Assembly (NCBI RefSeq): GCF_900100395.1
Contig: NZ_FNFB01000001.1
Location: 682,001-746,000, forward strand
Reading direction: 5' to 3'
Length of the DNA: 64,000 bases
Source: Nonomuraea maritima
GTDB lineage: Bacteria > Actinomycetota > Actinomycetes > Streptosporangiales > Streptosporangiaceae
Shown: positions 53,040-63,922 of the stretch, one piece after another
Layout of the letters: each line of letters opens with the position of its first letter
How positions within the stretch are numbered: the stretch's first letter is position 1
Notes under the pieces: model-generated
What the model was told of the DNA's origin: nothing
Databases searched by the model: none
What the model saw: only the letters and a program-made list of their open reading frames with translations
Made by a program: the position numbers and the translations under genes

Positions 53040-53360
53040 GTGCACGTCAGACAATCCGCCGTCACCGGCCTGCTCGCGTGCGCGGCGCTGGGCGGCCTGC
53101 TCACCGCCCCGCCCGCCGGGGCCCTCCAGATGCACGACTTCACCGTCGACGGGGTGGCCATCCGGTCGGAGCCGCGCGCCGGGGCCGCGCCGAACGGGCT
53201 CGGCAACCCCGGCGACGGGTTCGAGCCGAACCGGTCGGCGGAGCACGAGCTCTACCGCTGCGACGAGCGCTTCGACAGCACGCTGTGGTACCACGGGCGC
53301 AACGCGACGACCGGCGTCGTCGGCTGGGTGCCCGCCTGCCACCTCATCGACCCCGACTGA
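53040..53360 (+). CDS. Small secreted SH3-like protein
   Basis: A 106-residue precursor with signal peptide (MHVRQSAVTGLLACAALGGLLTAPPAGA) and a mature bacterial SH3-type module: VDGVAIRSEPRAGAAPNGLGNPGD, then LYRCDERFDSTLWYHGRNATTGVVGWVPACHLIDPD. The two cysteines probably form a disulfide. GTG 53040 has AAGGAG 5 bases upstream, which settles the start. It ends 3 bases before the convergent mmpL stop. Confidence 0.82.
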   Translation: MHVRQSAVTGLLACAALGGLLTAPPAGALQMHDFTVDGVAIRSEPRAGAAPNGLGNPGDGFEPNRSAEHELYRCDERFDSTLWYHGRNATTGVVGWVPACHLIDPD

Positions 53361-53363
53361 CGG

Positions 53364-55592
53364 TCAGATGCCGGCCGTGACGGGGTCGGGGCGGCGCGGC
53401 TCAGGCTCGGGCCCGTCCTCCTCGTCCTCCTCGTGACCCTCGACCGACAGGTTCGGCAGGATCCGGTCGAGCCAGCGCGGGCACCACCAGTTGGCCCGCC
53501 CCAGCAGCACCATGGTGGCGGGCACGAGGAAGCCCCGGATGATCGTGGCGTCCACCGCGACCGCGACCGCGAGCCCCACGCCGAACGTCTTCACCATCGA
53601 GTCGGGGTAGGCGATGAACGCCGTGAACACCGCCACCATGATCAACGCCGCCGACGTGATGACCCGGCCCGTCGAGCCGAGCCCCTCGGCCACCGCGCGC
53701 GCGTTGTCCCCGTGCCGCAGGTACGACTGCCGCACCGCCGTCAGCAGGAACACCTCGTAGTCCATCGACAGCCCGAACAGCACCGCGAACAGCATCAGCG
53801 GCACGTAGCTCTCGATCGGCACCGAGAAGAAGATCTGCTGCAGGTACGACGAGCTGACCGGCGGGTCCATCCCCACGAGCCGGGTGCCCAGCCCCAGCGA
53901 GAACACCAGAGCCAGCGCGCCGAACGCGGCCCCGAGCGACACCAGGTTCATCACCGCGGCCTTGATCGCGACCAGCGGCGCCCGGAAGGCCAGCAGCAGG
54001 AGCAGGGCGCTGAGCAGCACCACCACGCCGATGACGAGCGGGGTGCGTTCGGCCATGCGGTCGCCGGCATCGGTCAGGCCGGCGACCTTGCCGCCCACGT
54101 GCACCTGCACGCCGGGCAGCTGGAGTGCCCTGACGTCCCTGACCACCTCGGCGGTGCGCTCGTCGCTGGGCGCGTACGCGGGGACGACCTGCAGCAGCAC
54201 CGACCGGCCGTCCTCGTTGACCTTCGGTTCGCTGACGTGCGCGACGCCGTCGACGTCCTCCACCTCGCGGGTGAGGTCCTTGACCAGGCGGTCGTCGGCG
54301 TCCGCGACCTTCTCCTGCAGGACGCCGACCACGATGAGCGGGCCGTTGGAGCCCGGCCCGAAGCCGGTGGCCATCAGCTCGTACGCGCGCCGCGGCTCCG
54401 AGCCCTGCGCGCCGTACCCCTCGTCGATGGAGCCCAGCTGGAGCGACAGGGCGGGCGCGGCGAGCGCGCCCAGCACCACGACGCTGCCGATCAGCACCCA
54501 CCACGGACGGCGGGCCACCCACGACCCGAGCCCCGCCCACCCGGTGCCCGCGCCGCCGGAACCCCGCAGGAACGGCACCCGGAGCGCGTTGACGCGGTGG
54601 CCGAGCAGCCCGAGCAGGGCCGGGACGAGCGTGATCGAGGTGAGCACGGCCGCGACGACCGAGATGCCGGTGACCCAGCCGAGCGTCGCCAGCAGGGGGA
54701 AACCGGCCAGCAGCAGGGCACTCAGCGCGATGATCACCGTGCCGCCCGCGAAGACGACCGCCCCGCCGGAGGAGGCCACGGTCCGGCGGACGGACTCCAC
54801 GACCGGCACCCCCTCGGCGAGCAGGCGGCGATGCCGGGACAGCAGGAACAGCGCGTAGTCGATGCCCACGCCGAGGCCGATCATCGTGGCCATGATCCCG
54901 GCCTGCTTGGGCATGTCCACGACCCAGCCGAGCAGGCCGATCACGCCGAGTCCCGAGGCCACGCTGACCAGCGCGGCGAAGATCGGAACAGTCGCGGCCA
55001 CCAGCGTCCCGAACGCGAACACCAGCACCAGCAGCGCGCAGATCACGCCGACGATCTCGCTCGGCCCGGTCTTGATCTCCTTGTTGGCGGGGTTGGAGCT
55101 GTCGGCGGGCACGACCTCCAGCCCGGCCTCGCGGGCCGGGTCGGCGGCCTTGGACAGGTCCTGCGTGATCGTGCCGATCGCGTCGGGGTCGTGGCCCTCC
55201 AGACGGACGCTGATCAGCCCGATCTGCAGGTTGGAGGAGATACCGCCCATGCGGAACGGCGTGTCGGCCTCGACGACGTGCGGCATCGTGCGCAGCCGGT
55301 CGACCGCGTTCTCGACGGCCTCCTTGCGGTCGTCCTCGAGCAGCGACCCGCCGGGCGAGTACACGAGCAGCTGCACCGTTCCGCCCGCCTCGTAGCCGGA
55401 CCCGAAGCCGGTCTTCATGAGGTCGTGGGCGCGCTGCGCGTCGGTGCCGGGGATGCTGGCGTCGCTACTGGTCGGGCTGGGGAAGGCCAGGCTCGCGCCC
55501 ATCAGCGCGGCGGCGGCGAGCACCCAGGTCACGAGGACGATCCAGCCGTGCCGCGCGCACCAACCGCCCAGCCGTCCCAGTAACCGCGTCAT
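53364..55592 (-). CDS. MmpL/RND family membrane transporter
   Basis: A 742-residue RND transporter of the MMPL family. Twelve membrane segments in two halves, each after a large periplasmic loop. Typical segments: IVGVICALLVLVFAFGTLVAATVPIF, MIGLGVGIDYALFLLSRHRRLL and, in the second half, LFGLSMDYEVFLLTAVRQSY, each containing the Asp pair used in proton relay. The C-terminus is a charged EEDEEDGPEPEPRR tail. Exports lipids or hydrophobic compounds in other actinobacteria. A truncated TetR gene is divergent from it. Confidence 0.93.
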   Translation of the reverse strand: MTRLLGRLGGWCARHGWIVLVTWVLAAAALMGASLAFPSPTSSDASIPGTDAQRAHDLMKTGFGSGYEAGGTVQLLVYSPGGSLLEDDRKEAVENAVDRLRTMPHVVEADTPFRMGGISSNLQIGLISVRLEGHDPDAIGTITQDLSKAADPAREAGLEVVPADSSNPANKEIKTGPSEIVGVICALLVLVFAFGTLVAATVPIFAALVSVASGLGVIGLLGWVVDMPKQAGIMATMIGLGVGIDYALFLLSRHRRLLAEGVPVVESVRRTVASSGGAVVFAGGTVIIALSALLLAGFPLLATLGWVTGISVVAAVLTSITLVPALLGLLGHRVNALRVPFLRGSGGAGTGWAGLGSWVARRPWWVLIGSVVVLGALAAPALSLQLGSIDEGYGAQGSEPRRAYELMATGFGPGSNGPLIVVGVLQEKVADADDRLVKDLTREVEDVDGVAHVSEPKVNEDGRSVLLQVVPAYAPSDERTAEVVRDVRALQLPGVQVHVGGKVAGLTDAGDRMAERTPLVIGVVVLLSALLLLLAFRAPLVAIKAAVMNLVSLGAAFGALALVFSLGLGTRLVGMDPPVSSSYLQQIFFSVPIESYVPLMLFAVLFGLSMDYEVFLLTAVRQSYLRHGDNARAVAEGLGSTGRVITSAALIMVAVFTAFIAYPDSMVKTFGVGLAVAVAVDATIIRGFLVPATMVLLGRANWWCPRWLDRILPNLSVEGHEEDEEDGPEPEPRRPDPVTAGI

Positions 55593-55620
55593 CGTTCAGT
55601 CCTCACTCGACGGCTGTCCT

Positions 55621-55658
55621 GTACGGTCGTACCGGAATACGATAAAGCCGAAATTCCG
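55621..55658. promoter_or_regulatory. Inverted repeats between mmpL and tetR fragment
   Basis: GTACG-GT-CGTAC (55621-55632), and CGGAAT (55633-55638) with ATTCCG (55653-55658), lie in the divergent gap. They are plausible TetR operators; which one is used cannot be told. Confidence 0.35.
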
Positions 55659-55688
55659 TAAGGCCGTCTCCCGCAGTGATCTGAGACG

Positions 55689-55934
55689 ATGACCACAGCC
55701 GACGACACCCGCACCCGGATCCTGGAAGCCGCCCGCGAGCTGTTCGCCGAACACGGCTACGCGGGCACCTCCCTGGCCGACATAGCGTCCGCCGTCGGCC
55801 TCACCAAGACCGCGGTCGCCTACCGCTTCCACCCGAAGGACCGGCCGGCCGCCGAACTGCTGTCCCCGGCCGCCGACGACATGCTGCGTCTGCTCGACAT
55901 TGACGGGCCCCGCTACCGCCTGGCGGCCGGGTGA
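55689..55934 (+). pseudogene. TetR family regulator, truncated after the DNA-binding domain
   Basis: Only 81 residues: a full TetR HTH (RTRILEAARELFAEHGYAGTSLADIASAVGLTKTAVAYRFHPKDR) and the start of helix 4-5 (AAELLSPAADDMLRLLD), then a stop where a ~110-residue ligand domain should follow. No continuation is found in the other two frames. It may be a decayed repressor of mmpL; a solo HTH protein that still binds DNA is possible. Divergent from mmpL. Confidence 0.75.
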
Positions 55935-56089
55935 CGCTGCCTGGCCGGCGCGGTGCCGGGGCGCGGGTGGGCCTGCTCCTGGCGCTGTCTGCGGCGGCGG
56001 GCCAGGAGCCAGATGACGCCCATGACGATGAGTCCGATCGGCGTACGGGTCAGGCGGCGGGCCAGGAGCAGTCTGAGGAAGTTCAGCAT
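55913..56089 (-). CDS. Possible small one-segment membrane protein
   Basis: A 58-residue frame: MLNFLRLLLARRLTRTPIGLIVMGVIWLLARRRRQRQ followed by a polar tail. One hydrophobic segment flanked by Arg clusters. No good ribosome site is seen, and it overlaps the end of the tetR fragment. Reported as tentative. Confidence 0.35.
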   Translation of the reverse strand: MLNFLRLLLARRLTRTPIGLIVMGVIWLLARRRRQRQEQAHPRPGTAPARQRHPAARR

Positions 56090-56210
56090 GTGACCCAACT
56101 GCCCGGCCGCAAAGACCGCACGCATCAGCGACGCGGTGCCGCCTGACGGTGGCCCGCGCATCGCATGGCGGCGCTCGATCAGGATGGGGTACGGAAAGGT
56201 CGATAAACCG

Positions 56211-58445
<2,235 letters not shown>

Positions 58446-58530
58446 CCTTTCCGTCCTCTACTGAAGGCAACCGGACGGGAACAGTCAACGGTGCTCAGCG
58501 CAATCGCTGCCTGACCGTGACACAGCGGCG

Positions 58531-59976
58531 TCAGCCGGCGGCGAAGGGTGTACCCGGATACGTCACTTGTTCCTCACCTGGACGTGTCACCTTGCTGACC
58601 ACCAGGTGCGGACCACGGTCAGGGACGACGCTCGACTGCTCCGCCGCGCCTCTCTTCCACCCGTGCGGTACGGCTCCGTGCGCCTCGCGCAGCAGGAGCA
58701 GGATCCCGGCCAGCACGACGACCACCACGACGACGGCGGTCGACCTGGCCGTCCGCCGCAGGGACGCCCCCGTCTGCGGAGAACGCGCCGGGGGAACGTT
58801 CAGCGGCCGTTCGCGACCGGTGACGGCGGGGAAGCTCGTCGTCGGATCGGGATCGGTGACCACCGGCGGCTCGTCCTTGAGCACTTCGGCGGCCTGAGGT
58901 GAGACGGCGACCGTCGCGTCCGGGTCCTCCGCCTCGCCGGACCGCCCGGCGTTCGTCGCCTCATGACCGCCGGACTCATCCGCGGCGTCAGGCTCGGGAC
59001 TGCCGGCGGACGAGCCGGTGTCGACGCCGGTGTCAAAACCGGTGTCGAAGCCGACGTCGAAGGGCGCGGTCGCATCGGGGTCCGCCCGCACGGCGGAGTC
59101 CTCGGCGGGCGGCACGGAGGGGGCCGGGGCGCCGACGGCGGCCATGACGCCCGAGGTCAGCACGTCCGAGCCGATCCTGTCCTGGCCCAGCAGCAGGCGC
59201 AGCACCCCCTCCGCGTCCGGCCGGTCGGCCGGCGCGGGGGCCAGGCACGCGTCCACGATCTCCCGCAGCCTTCCGGTCAGCGTGCCGAGGTCCGGCTTGC
59301 CGTACAGGACGCGGGCCAGCACCTCCTGGTACGTGCCCCCCGCGTACGCGTTCCGCCCCGTGGCCGTGAACACCATGGTCAGACCCCACGCCCACAGGTC
59401 GGTCGCCGGCCCTGAGGGCTCGTTCCTGATGCGTTCCGGCGCCATGTACGCGGGCGTCCCCATCTTCAGGTGCCCGGTGGAGGCGGTGGAGTCCATGAGC
59501 CGGGACACACCGAAGTCGATCACCCGGGGGCCGTCCAGCCCGAGGAGCACGTTGCCCGGCTTGAAGTCGCGGTGCACCACCCCGGCCCGGTGGATCGCCC
59601 CGAGCGCGGTCGCGGTGCCGATGGCGAGCCGGTCGAGCGAGCCGCCCCGGCGCGGCCCCGCGGTGAGGACGTGCTGGCGCAGCGACGGACCCTCCACGTA
59701 CTCGCTGACCAGGTACGGACGGTCGCCGTCGAGGTCGGCGTCGAGAAGCTGGGCCGTGCAGAACGCCGCGACCCGGCGCACCGCCTCGACCTCGCGCAGG
59801 AAGCGGCGGCGCACGTCGGCGTCGCCGGACAGACTGGCGTGCAGAAGTTTGACGGCGACCTGGGCGCCCTGGGGTGACTCGCCGAGATAGACGATGCCCT
59901 GGCCACCTTGGCCAAGCCTGCGGGTCAACCGGTACGCCCCGAGTGCCTGCGGGTCATCGACTCTAAGCTCGGACAT
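58531..59976 (-). CDS. Ser/Thr protein kinase without PASTA repeats
   Basis: A 481-residue kinase. GQGGQGIVYLG loop, Lys43, HRDFKPGN with Asp137, DFG, and AYMAPERI. A low-complexity acidic linker with DVGFDTGFDTGVDTG follows, then a membrane segment (TAVVVVVVVLAGILLLL) near 425 and a short outer tail. The kinase domain shares long segments with the downstream kinase (FCTAQ-L-DA, SEYV-GPSL, AGPRRGG, AIHRAG-VHRDFKP), so the pair arose by tandem duplication and lost or gained the sensor part. Confidence 0.9.
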   Translation of the reverse strand: MSELRVDDPQALGAYRLTRRLGQGGQGIVYLGESPQGAQVAVKLLHASLSGDADVRRRFLREVEAVRRVAAFCTAQLLDADLDGDRPYLVSEYVEGPSLRQHVLTAGPRRGGSLDRLAIGTATALGAIHRAGVVHRDFKPGNVLLGLDGPRVIDFGVSRLMDSTASTGHLKMGTPAYMAPERIRNEPSGPATDLWAWGLTMVFTATGRNAYAGGTYQEVLARVLYGKPDLGTLTGRLREIVDACLAPAPADRPDAEGVLRLLLGQDRIGSDVLTSGVMAAVGAPAPSVPPAEDSAVRADPDATAPFDVGFDTGFDTGVDTGSSAGSPEPDAADESGGHEATNAGRSGEAEDPDATVAVSPQAAEVLKDEPPVVTDPDPTTSFPAVTGRERPLNVPPARSPQTGASLRRTARSTAVVVVVVVLAGILLLLREAHGAVPHGWKRGAAEQSSVVPDRGPHLVVSKVTRPGEEQVTYPGTPFAAG

Positions 59977-60052
59977 ATACCACCATTATGCATCAAATCC
60001 CACCATTCCGGGCACTGGTCGACGAGCTCCCCCAGGGCGATAACCTCGTCCC

Positions 60053-60865
60053 GTGCTGCAAAGGATCGCCGCGACCCGCTACGTGACCCCGTTGCGGGAG
60101 GGCGGCTCGCTGCCGGGCGTCGTCGAGGCCGACGACCTCGGCACGTACGTGGTGAAGTTCCGCGAGGCGGGTCAGGGGCGGCGAGTGCTGGTCGCCGAGA
60201 TCATCGCGGCCGAGCTGGGCCGCCGTCTCGGCCTGCGCACCCCCGAGCTCAAGCTCATCGACCTCGACCCGCAGCTCGGCGTCCGCGAGCCGGACGAAGA
60301 GGTGCAAGACCTGCTCAAGGGAAGCTCGGGGCTCAACCTGGCGGTCGACTTCCTGCCCGGCGCGCTCGGGTTCGACCCGCTGGCCTGGGCGGCCGACCCG
60401 CGCTTCGCCGCGCGGGTCGTGTGGTTCGACGGCCTCATCCACAACATCGACCGCAGCTGGCGCAACCCCAACCTGCTGGTCTGGCACGGCGACACGTGGC
60501 TGATCGACCACGGCGCCGCACTCTGGTTCCACCACAACTGGCGGACCGCCGACCCGCAACGACCGTTCGACGCGAGCGACCACGTGCTCGCGCCGTACGC
60601 GGGCGACGTGACCGAGGCGGGGGCCGAGCTGGCCGGGCAGATCACCCGCGAGCTGCTGGAGTCGGTGACGGCGCTGGTGCCCGACGAGTGGCTGGACGGC
60701 GAGGCCGGCTTCGCCTCGCCGGACGAGGTGCGTGAAGCGTACGTCGACCACCTGCTGCGCCGGGCGCACGGCCCTCGCGCGTGGCTCGTACGCGACGAGC
60801 AGGAACGTGCCCCGAAGACGGGCCCAGGATCGGTCGGCGAGTTCTGGCGGGGAGGCCCTCGATGA
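60053..60865 (+). CDS. HipA-like kinase-fold protein
   Basis: A 270-residue protein of the HipA-like kinase group found next to DUF3037. Visible features: GTYVVKFREAGQGRRVLVAEIIAAELGRRLGL (nucleotide-binding lysine region), DGLIHNIDRSWRNPNLLV (catalytic loop type, HNIDR in place of HRD), WLIDHGAALWFHH (metal-binding DFG equivalent) and C-terminal helices. It lacks the HipB-type antitoxin partner. GTG 60053. Its stop overlaps the DUF3037 start (ATGA). Confidence 0.87.
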   Translation: MLQRIAATRYVTPLREGGSLPGVVEADDLGTYVVKFREAGQGRRVLVAEIIAAELGRRLGLRTPELKLIDLDPQLGVREPDEEVQDLLKGSSGLNLAVDFLPGALGFDPLAWAADPRFAARVVWFDGLIHNIDRSWRNPNLLVWHGDTWLIDHGAALWFHHNWRTADPQRPFDASDHVLAPYAGDVTEAGAELAGQITRELLESVTALVPDEWLDGEAGFASPDEVREAYVDHLLRRAHGPRAWLVRDEQERAPKTGPGSVGEFWRGGPR

Positions 60866-61239
60866 CCCGCGACGTCTACGAGTACGCGGTGATCCGCGTC
60901 GTGCCCAAGGTCGAGCGCGGTGAGCTGATCAACGCGGGCGTGCTGCTCTACTGCCAGCCGCGCGACTACCTGTGCGCCCGCGTCGGGCTCGACCCGGTCC
61001 GGCTGCGCGCCCTCGACCCGCACGCCGACGTCGACGCCGTCTGCAGGGCGCTGGAGGCGTACGAGCTCGCCTGCGGCGAGCGGTCAGGCCCGCTCGCGGG
61101 CGAGCCGCTCGGCGGCAGGTTCCGCTGGCTGACCGCGCCGCGCAGCACGATCGTGCAGACGGGCCCGGTGCACGCGGGCCTCACCACCGACCCCGACACC
61201 GAGCTGGCCCGCCTCTTCGACAAGCTCGTACGCGTCTAG
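60862..61239 (+). CDS. DUF3037 family protein
   Basis: A 125-residue DUF3037 protein: YEYAVIRVVPKVERGELINAGVLLYCQPRDYL, then RFRWLTAPRSTIVQTGPVHAGL and TELARLFDKLVRV. DUF3037 genes commonly follow HipA-like kinase genes, as here with a 4-base overlap, so the two act together. Their function is not known to me. ATG 60862; the open frame upstream belongs to the kinase gene. Convergent with the GNAT gene one base away. Confidence 0.88.
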   Translation: MTRDVYEYAVIRVVPKVERGELINAGVLLYCQPRDYLCARVGLDPVRLRALDPHADVDAVCRALEAYELACGERSGPLAGEPLGGRFRWLTAPRSTIVQTGPVHAGLTTDPDTELARLFDKLVRV

Positions 61240-61240
61240 C

Positions 61241-62086
61241 TCAGAACAGCACCGACATGAACGTGTCGACCTCGTGGAAGCCCACCTTGCGGTAGACCGC
61301 GCGCGCCGAGGCGTTGAAGTCGTTGACGTAGAGCGTCACCACGGGGGCGAAACACCCCAGCGTGGCCTCGACGACGGCGGCCATCCCGGCCACGGCGTGC
61401 CCGCGGCCCCGCAGTTCAGGATCGACCCAGACGCCCTGGATCTGGCAGGCCTGCGGGGTGACGGCCCCGACCTCGGCCTTGAACACCACCCGCCCGTCGT
61501 CGATGCGCGCGTAGGAGCGTCCGATGCGGATCAGCTCGGCCACCCGCGCCCGGTAGAGGGCGCCGCCGTCACCGAGGTTGGGCGAGACGCCGACCTCTTC
61601 GGTGAACATGGCCACGCACGCCGGCAGCAGGATGTCGAACTCCTCCGGCCGCACCCGCCGTACCAGCGGGTCGGCCGCCACTGCCGACTTGCTCGTCGTC
61701 GCCATGACGGGCTGCGCCCGTCGGATGGCGCGGGCGCGGCCCCAGTGCGGCTCCAGCCGCTCCCACAGCAGCGAGACGGCCTCGACCGGCCCCACGATGG
61801 ACGAGCAGCGCCGCCCCTGACGCCGGGCACGGTCGGCGAAAGCATGCACGGCCTCGGGGCCCGCGTTGACCGGCACCATGTTGGCCCCGGCGTAGCAGAG
61901 TGACACGAGGCCACCGCGCGGCCCGAACCCCCACATCTGCCCGCCCAGCCTTGCCGGGTTGAGTCCGACCGCCCGCACCCGCGAGGCAACGAAGACGTTC
62001 GCGACCGGGTCGCTGTCCAGGAGAGCGAGGACCTCGTCCCGGTCGTTGTCGTCGAGCACGCGCGACGCCGATGTACGCAGCATCAC
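61241..62086 (-). CDS. Two-domain GNAT acetyltransferase (DUF4081 + GNAT)
   Basis: A 281-residue protein with an N-terminal DUF4081 domain (DRDEVLALLDSDPVANVFVASRV, GQMWGFGPRGGLVSLCYAGANMVPV) and a C-terminal GNAT domain from ~145: PACVAMFTEEVGVSP, CQIQGVWVDPELRGRGHAVAGMAAVVE (acetyl-CoA loop RGRGHA) and LYVNDFNASARAVYRKVGFHEV. A conserved actinobacterial gene. Substrate unknown. Confidence 0.9.
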   Translation of the reverse strand: MMLRTSASRVLDDNDRDEVLALLDSDPVANVFVASRVRAVGLNPARLGGQMWGFGPRGGLVSLCYAGANMVPVNAGPEAVHAFADRARRQGRRCSSIVGPVEAVSLLWERLEPHWGRARAIRRAQPVMATTSKSAVAADPLVRRVRPEEFDILLPACVAMFTEEVGVSPNLGDGGALYRARVAELIRIGRSYARIDDGRVVFKAEVGAVTPQACQIQGVWVDPELRGRGHAVAGMAAVVEATLGCFAPVVTLYVNDFNASARAVYRKVGFHEVDTFMSVLF

Positions 62087-62102
62087 ACGGTCAGACTACG
62101 CG

Positions 62103-62147
62103 AAGGGTTACCGATTGGCTCATCTAGCGCTGCCCTCGGTAACCCTT
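62103..62147 (-). terminator. Terminator of the TAP-like peptidase gene
   Basis: AAGGGTTACCGA (62103-62114) is the exact reverse complement of 62136-62147: a 12-bp stem with a 21-base loop, 9 bases past the peptidase stop codon. Confidence 0.65.
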
Positions 62148-62155
62148 TCTTGACG

Positions 62156-63805
62156 TCATCTCCCGATGAGCGGGCCCACCACCCCCACGATGCCGAGCGC
62201 GTCCGGCGTGGCGGGCGCCGTGGGCCCGGTGGGCCCGGTGGGCGCGGTGGCCGCGCGGTGGCGTTCCGCCGACCTGTGCGCGCCGTGCTGCGGGTCCGCC
62301 TGCGGGGTGGGCGACGCGGCGCAGCGGGCCGAGCGCTGCGGCAGGCTGCCGTCCCTCAGGTACGCCGCCAGGTGCCGGTCGACGCACCGGTTGCCGGACA
62401 GCGACACCCCGTGGTTGCCGCCGGCGTCCAGCACCATGCGCGCGCGGGGGAACTGCTCGGCCATCGTCAGCGCCCCCCGGTACGGGGTGGCGGCGTCGTG
62501 GCGCGACTGCAGGATGAGGAACGGAGGCAGCTTCGGCGACGCCTTCACCTCGACGGGCGTGCCGCCGCGCGCCGGCCAGAACGCGCACGGCGCGTTGTAC
62601 CAGGCGTTCGGCCAGGTCATGAACGGCGCCTCGCGGTGCATCCTGGTCATGTCGGTCCGCCACGTGGCCCAGTCGCGCGGCCAGCGGGCGTCACGGCACT
62701 GCACGCTCAGGTAGACGGCGTAGCCGTTCTCCTCCTTGGCGTCGGTCCTGCCGTGCTTGTTGAACGCGGCGACCAGCCCGTCCACGTCACCGTGCCGCAC
62801 GTACGACGACCAGGCCCTGGCGAACTCCGGCCAGACCTTGTCGGTGTAGCCCGCGAAGGTGAAGGTGTCGTCGAGCTCGCTCGGCCCGACGACGCCGCCC
62901 GCGGGGCGGGTGCGCAGCCGGTCGCGCAGGGCGTAGTAGGCGAACGACGTCTCCTCCTGGGTCCTGCCGAGCCGGTAGACCGAGTTGTTCCTGGCGACCC
63001 AGGCGAGGAACTGCCGGTGACGGCGCTCGAAGGCGAGGTTCTGGCGCAGGTTGGAGTCGTACCAGACGGCCGTCGGGTCGACGGAGCTGTCCATCACCAG
63101 CCGCTTGACCCGCTGCGGGAAGAGCGTGGCGTAGACGGCTCCGAGGTAGGTGCCGTACGAGTAGCCGAGGTAGCTGATCTGCGCCTCGCCGAGCGCGGCG
63201 CGGATGCGGTCCATGTCGCGGGCGCTGTTCTCGGTGGTCATGTACGGCAGCAGCCACGACCAGTGGTTGCCGCACTGGGTGGCGTACTGCCGGGCCCGGT
63301 CGAGCAGGATGCGCTCCTGGGCCGCGTTGCGCGGCACCGCGTCGACCCGCGGCGCCCGGTAGTAGACCTCCGGGTCGACGCAGCGGACCGCGGGCTCACT
63401 GGCGCCCACGCCGCGCGGGTCGAAGCCGACGATGTCGTAGCGCGCGCTCACGTCGGCCGGCAGCGACGTGGCGACGTACCGGGTCAGCTCGCGCCCCGAG
63501 GCGCCCGGGCCGCCCGGGTTGAGCAGCAGCGTGCCGAGGTGGTTCGCATCCCTGGACACCCTGGCCCTGACCCGGTTGATCGCGATCTCGATCTGGTGCC
63601 CCATGGGCTCGCGGTAGTCGAGCGGCACGCGTACCGTCGCGCATTCGAGATCGTCCGGCGCTTCCCTCCCGTCGGTCGCGGGGCAGGGCCCCCAGCTCAC
63701 CGTGGACGACGCCGCTCTGCCGCCTGCCACCGCCGTCCCGTTCGCACTGCCGACCCCGGCGACGAGCACCGCCAATCCGGCGACAACTCCAACTAGCCGC
63801 TTCAC
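62156..63805 (-). CDS. Secreted tripeptidyl-aminopeptidase-like alpha/beta-hydrolase
   Basis: A 549-residue exported serine peptidase of the TAP/SlpD type. Signal peptide at residues 1-28 (MKRLVGVVAGLAVLVAGVGSA). LLNPGGPGASG is the oxyanion region, Ser lies in GYSYGTYLG near 215, the Asp in QSRHDAATPY and the His in GGNHGVS near the end, the last two in a TAP-like C-terminal domain. The final 50 residues are Ala/Thr/Pro-rich with TGPTGPT repeats. Removes N-terminal tripeptides from proteins in known Streptomyces members. Confidence 0.92.
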   Translation of the reverse strand: MKRLVGVVAGLAVLVAGVGSANGTAVAGGRAASSTVSWGPCPATDGREAPDDLECATVRVPLDYREPMGHQIEIAINRVRARVSRDANHLGTLLLNPGGPGASGRELTRYVATSLPADVSARYDIVGFDPRGVGASEPAVRCVDPEVYYRAPRVDAVPRNAAQERILLDRARQYATQCGNHWSWLLPYMTTENSARDMDRIRAALGEAQISYLGYSYGTYLGAVYATLFPQRVKRLVMDSSVDPTAVWYDSNLRQNLAFERRHRQFLAWVARNNSVYRLGRTQEETSFAYYALRDRLRTRPAGGVVGPSELDDTFTFAGYTDKVWPEFARAWSSYVRHGDVDGLVAAFNKHGRTDAKEENGYAVYLSVQCRDARWPRDWATWRTDMTRMHREAPFMTWPNAWYNAPCAFWPARGGTPVEVKASPKLPPFLILQSRHDAATPYRGALTMAEQFPRARMVLDAGGNHGVSLSGNRCVDRHLAAYLRDGSLPQRSARCAASPTPQADPQHGAHRSAERHRAATAPTGPTGPTAPATPDALGIVGVVGPLIGR

Positions 63806-63922
63806 CCGGCCCCCTTCCTGTCATAGGCCCTGCGATGCTGCCGTGAGCAACCGGGCGGTGACGCTGGGTATGGGGAAATGCTTGCCATTCCGTAATGGGC
63901 CCATGGCGGCCCGCACCCACGG

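Noticed and set aside
53433..55583. 716-residue plus-strand frame
   Set aside because: Antisense of mmpL; His/Arg/Gln-rich without domains.
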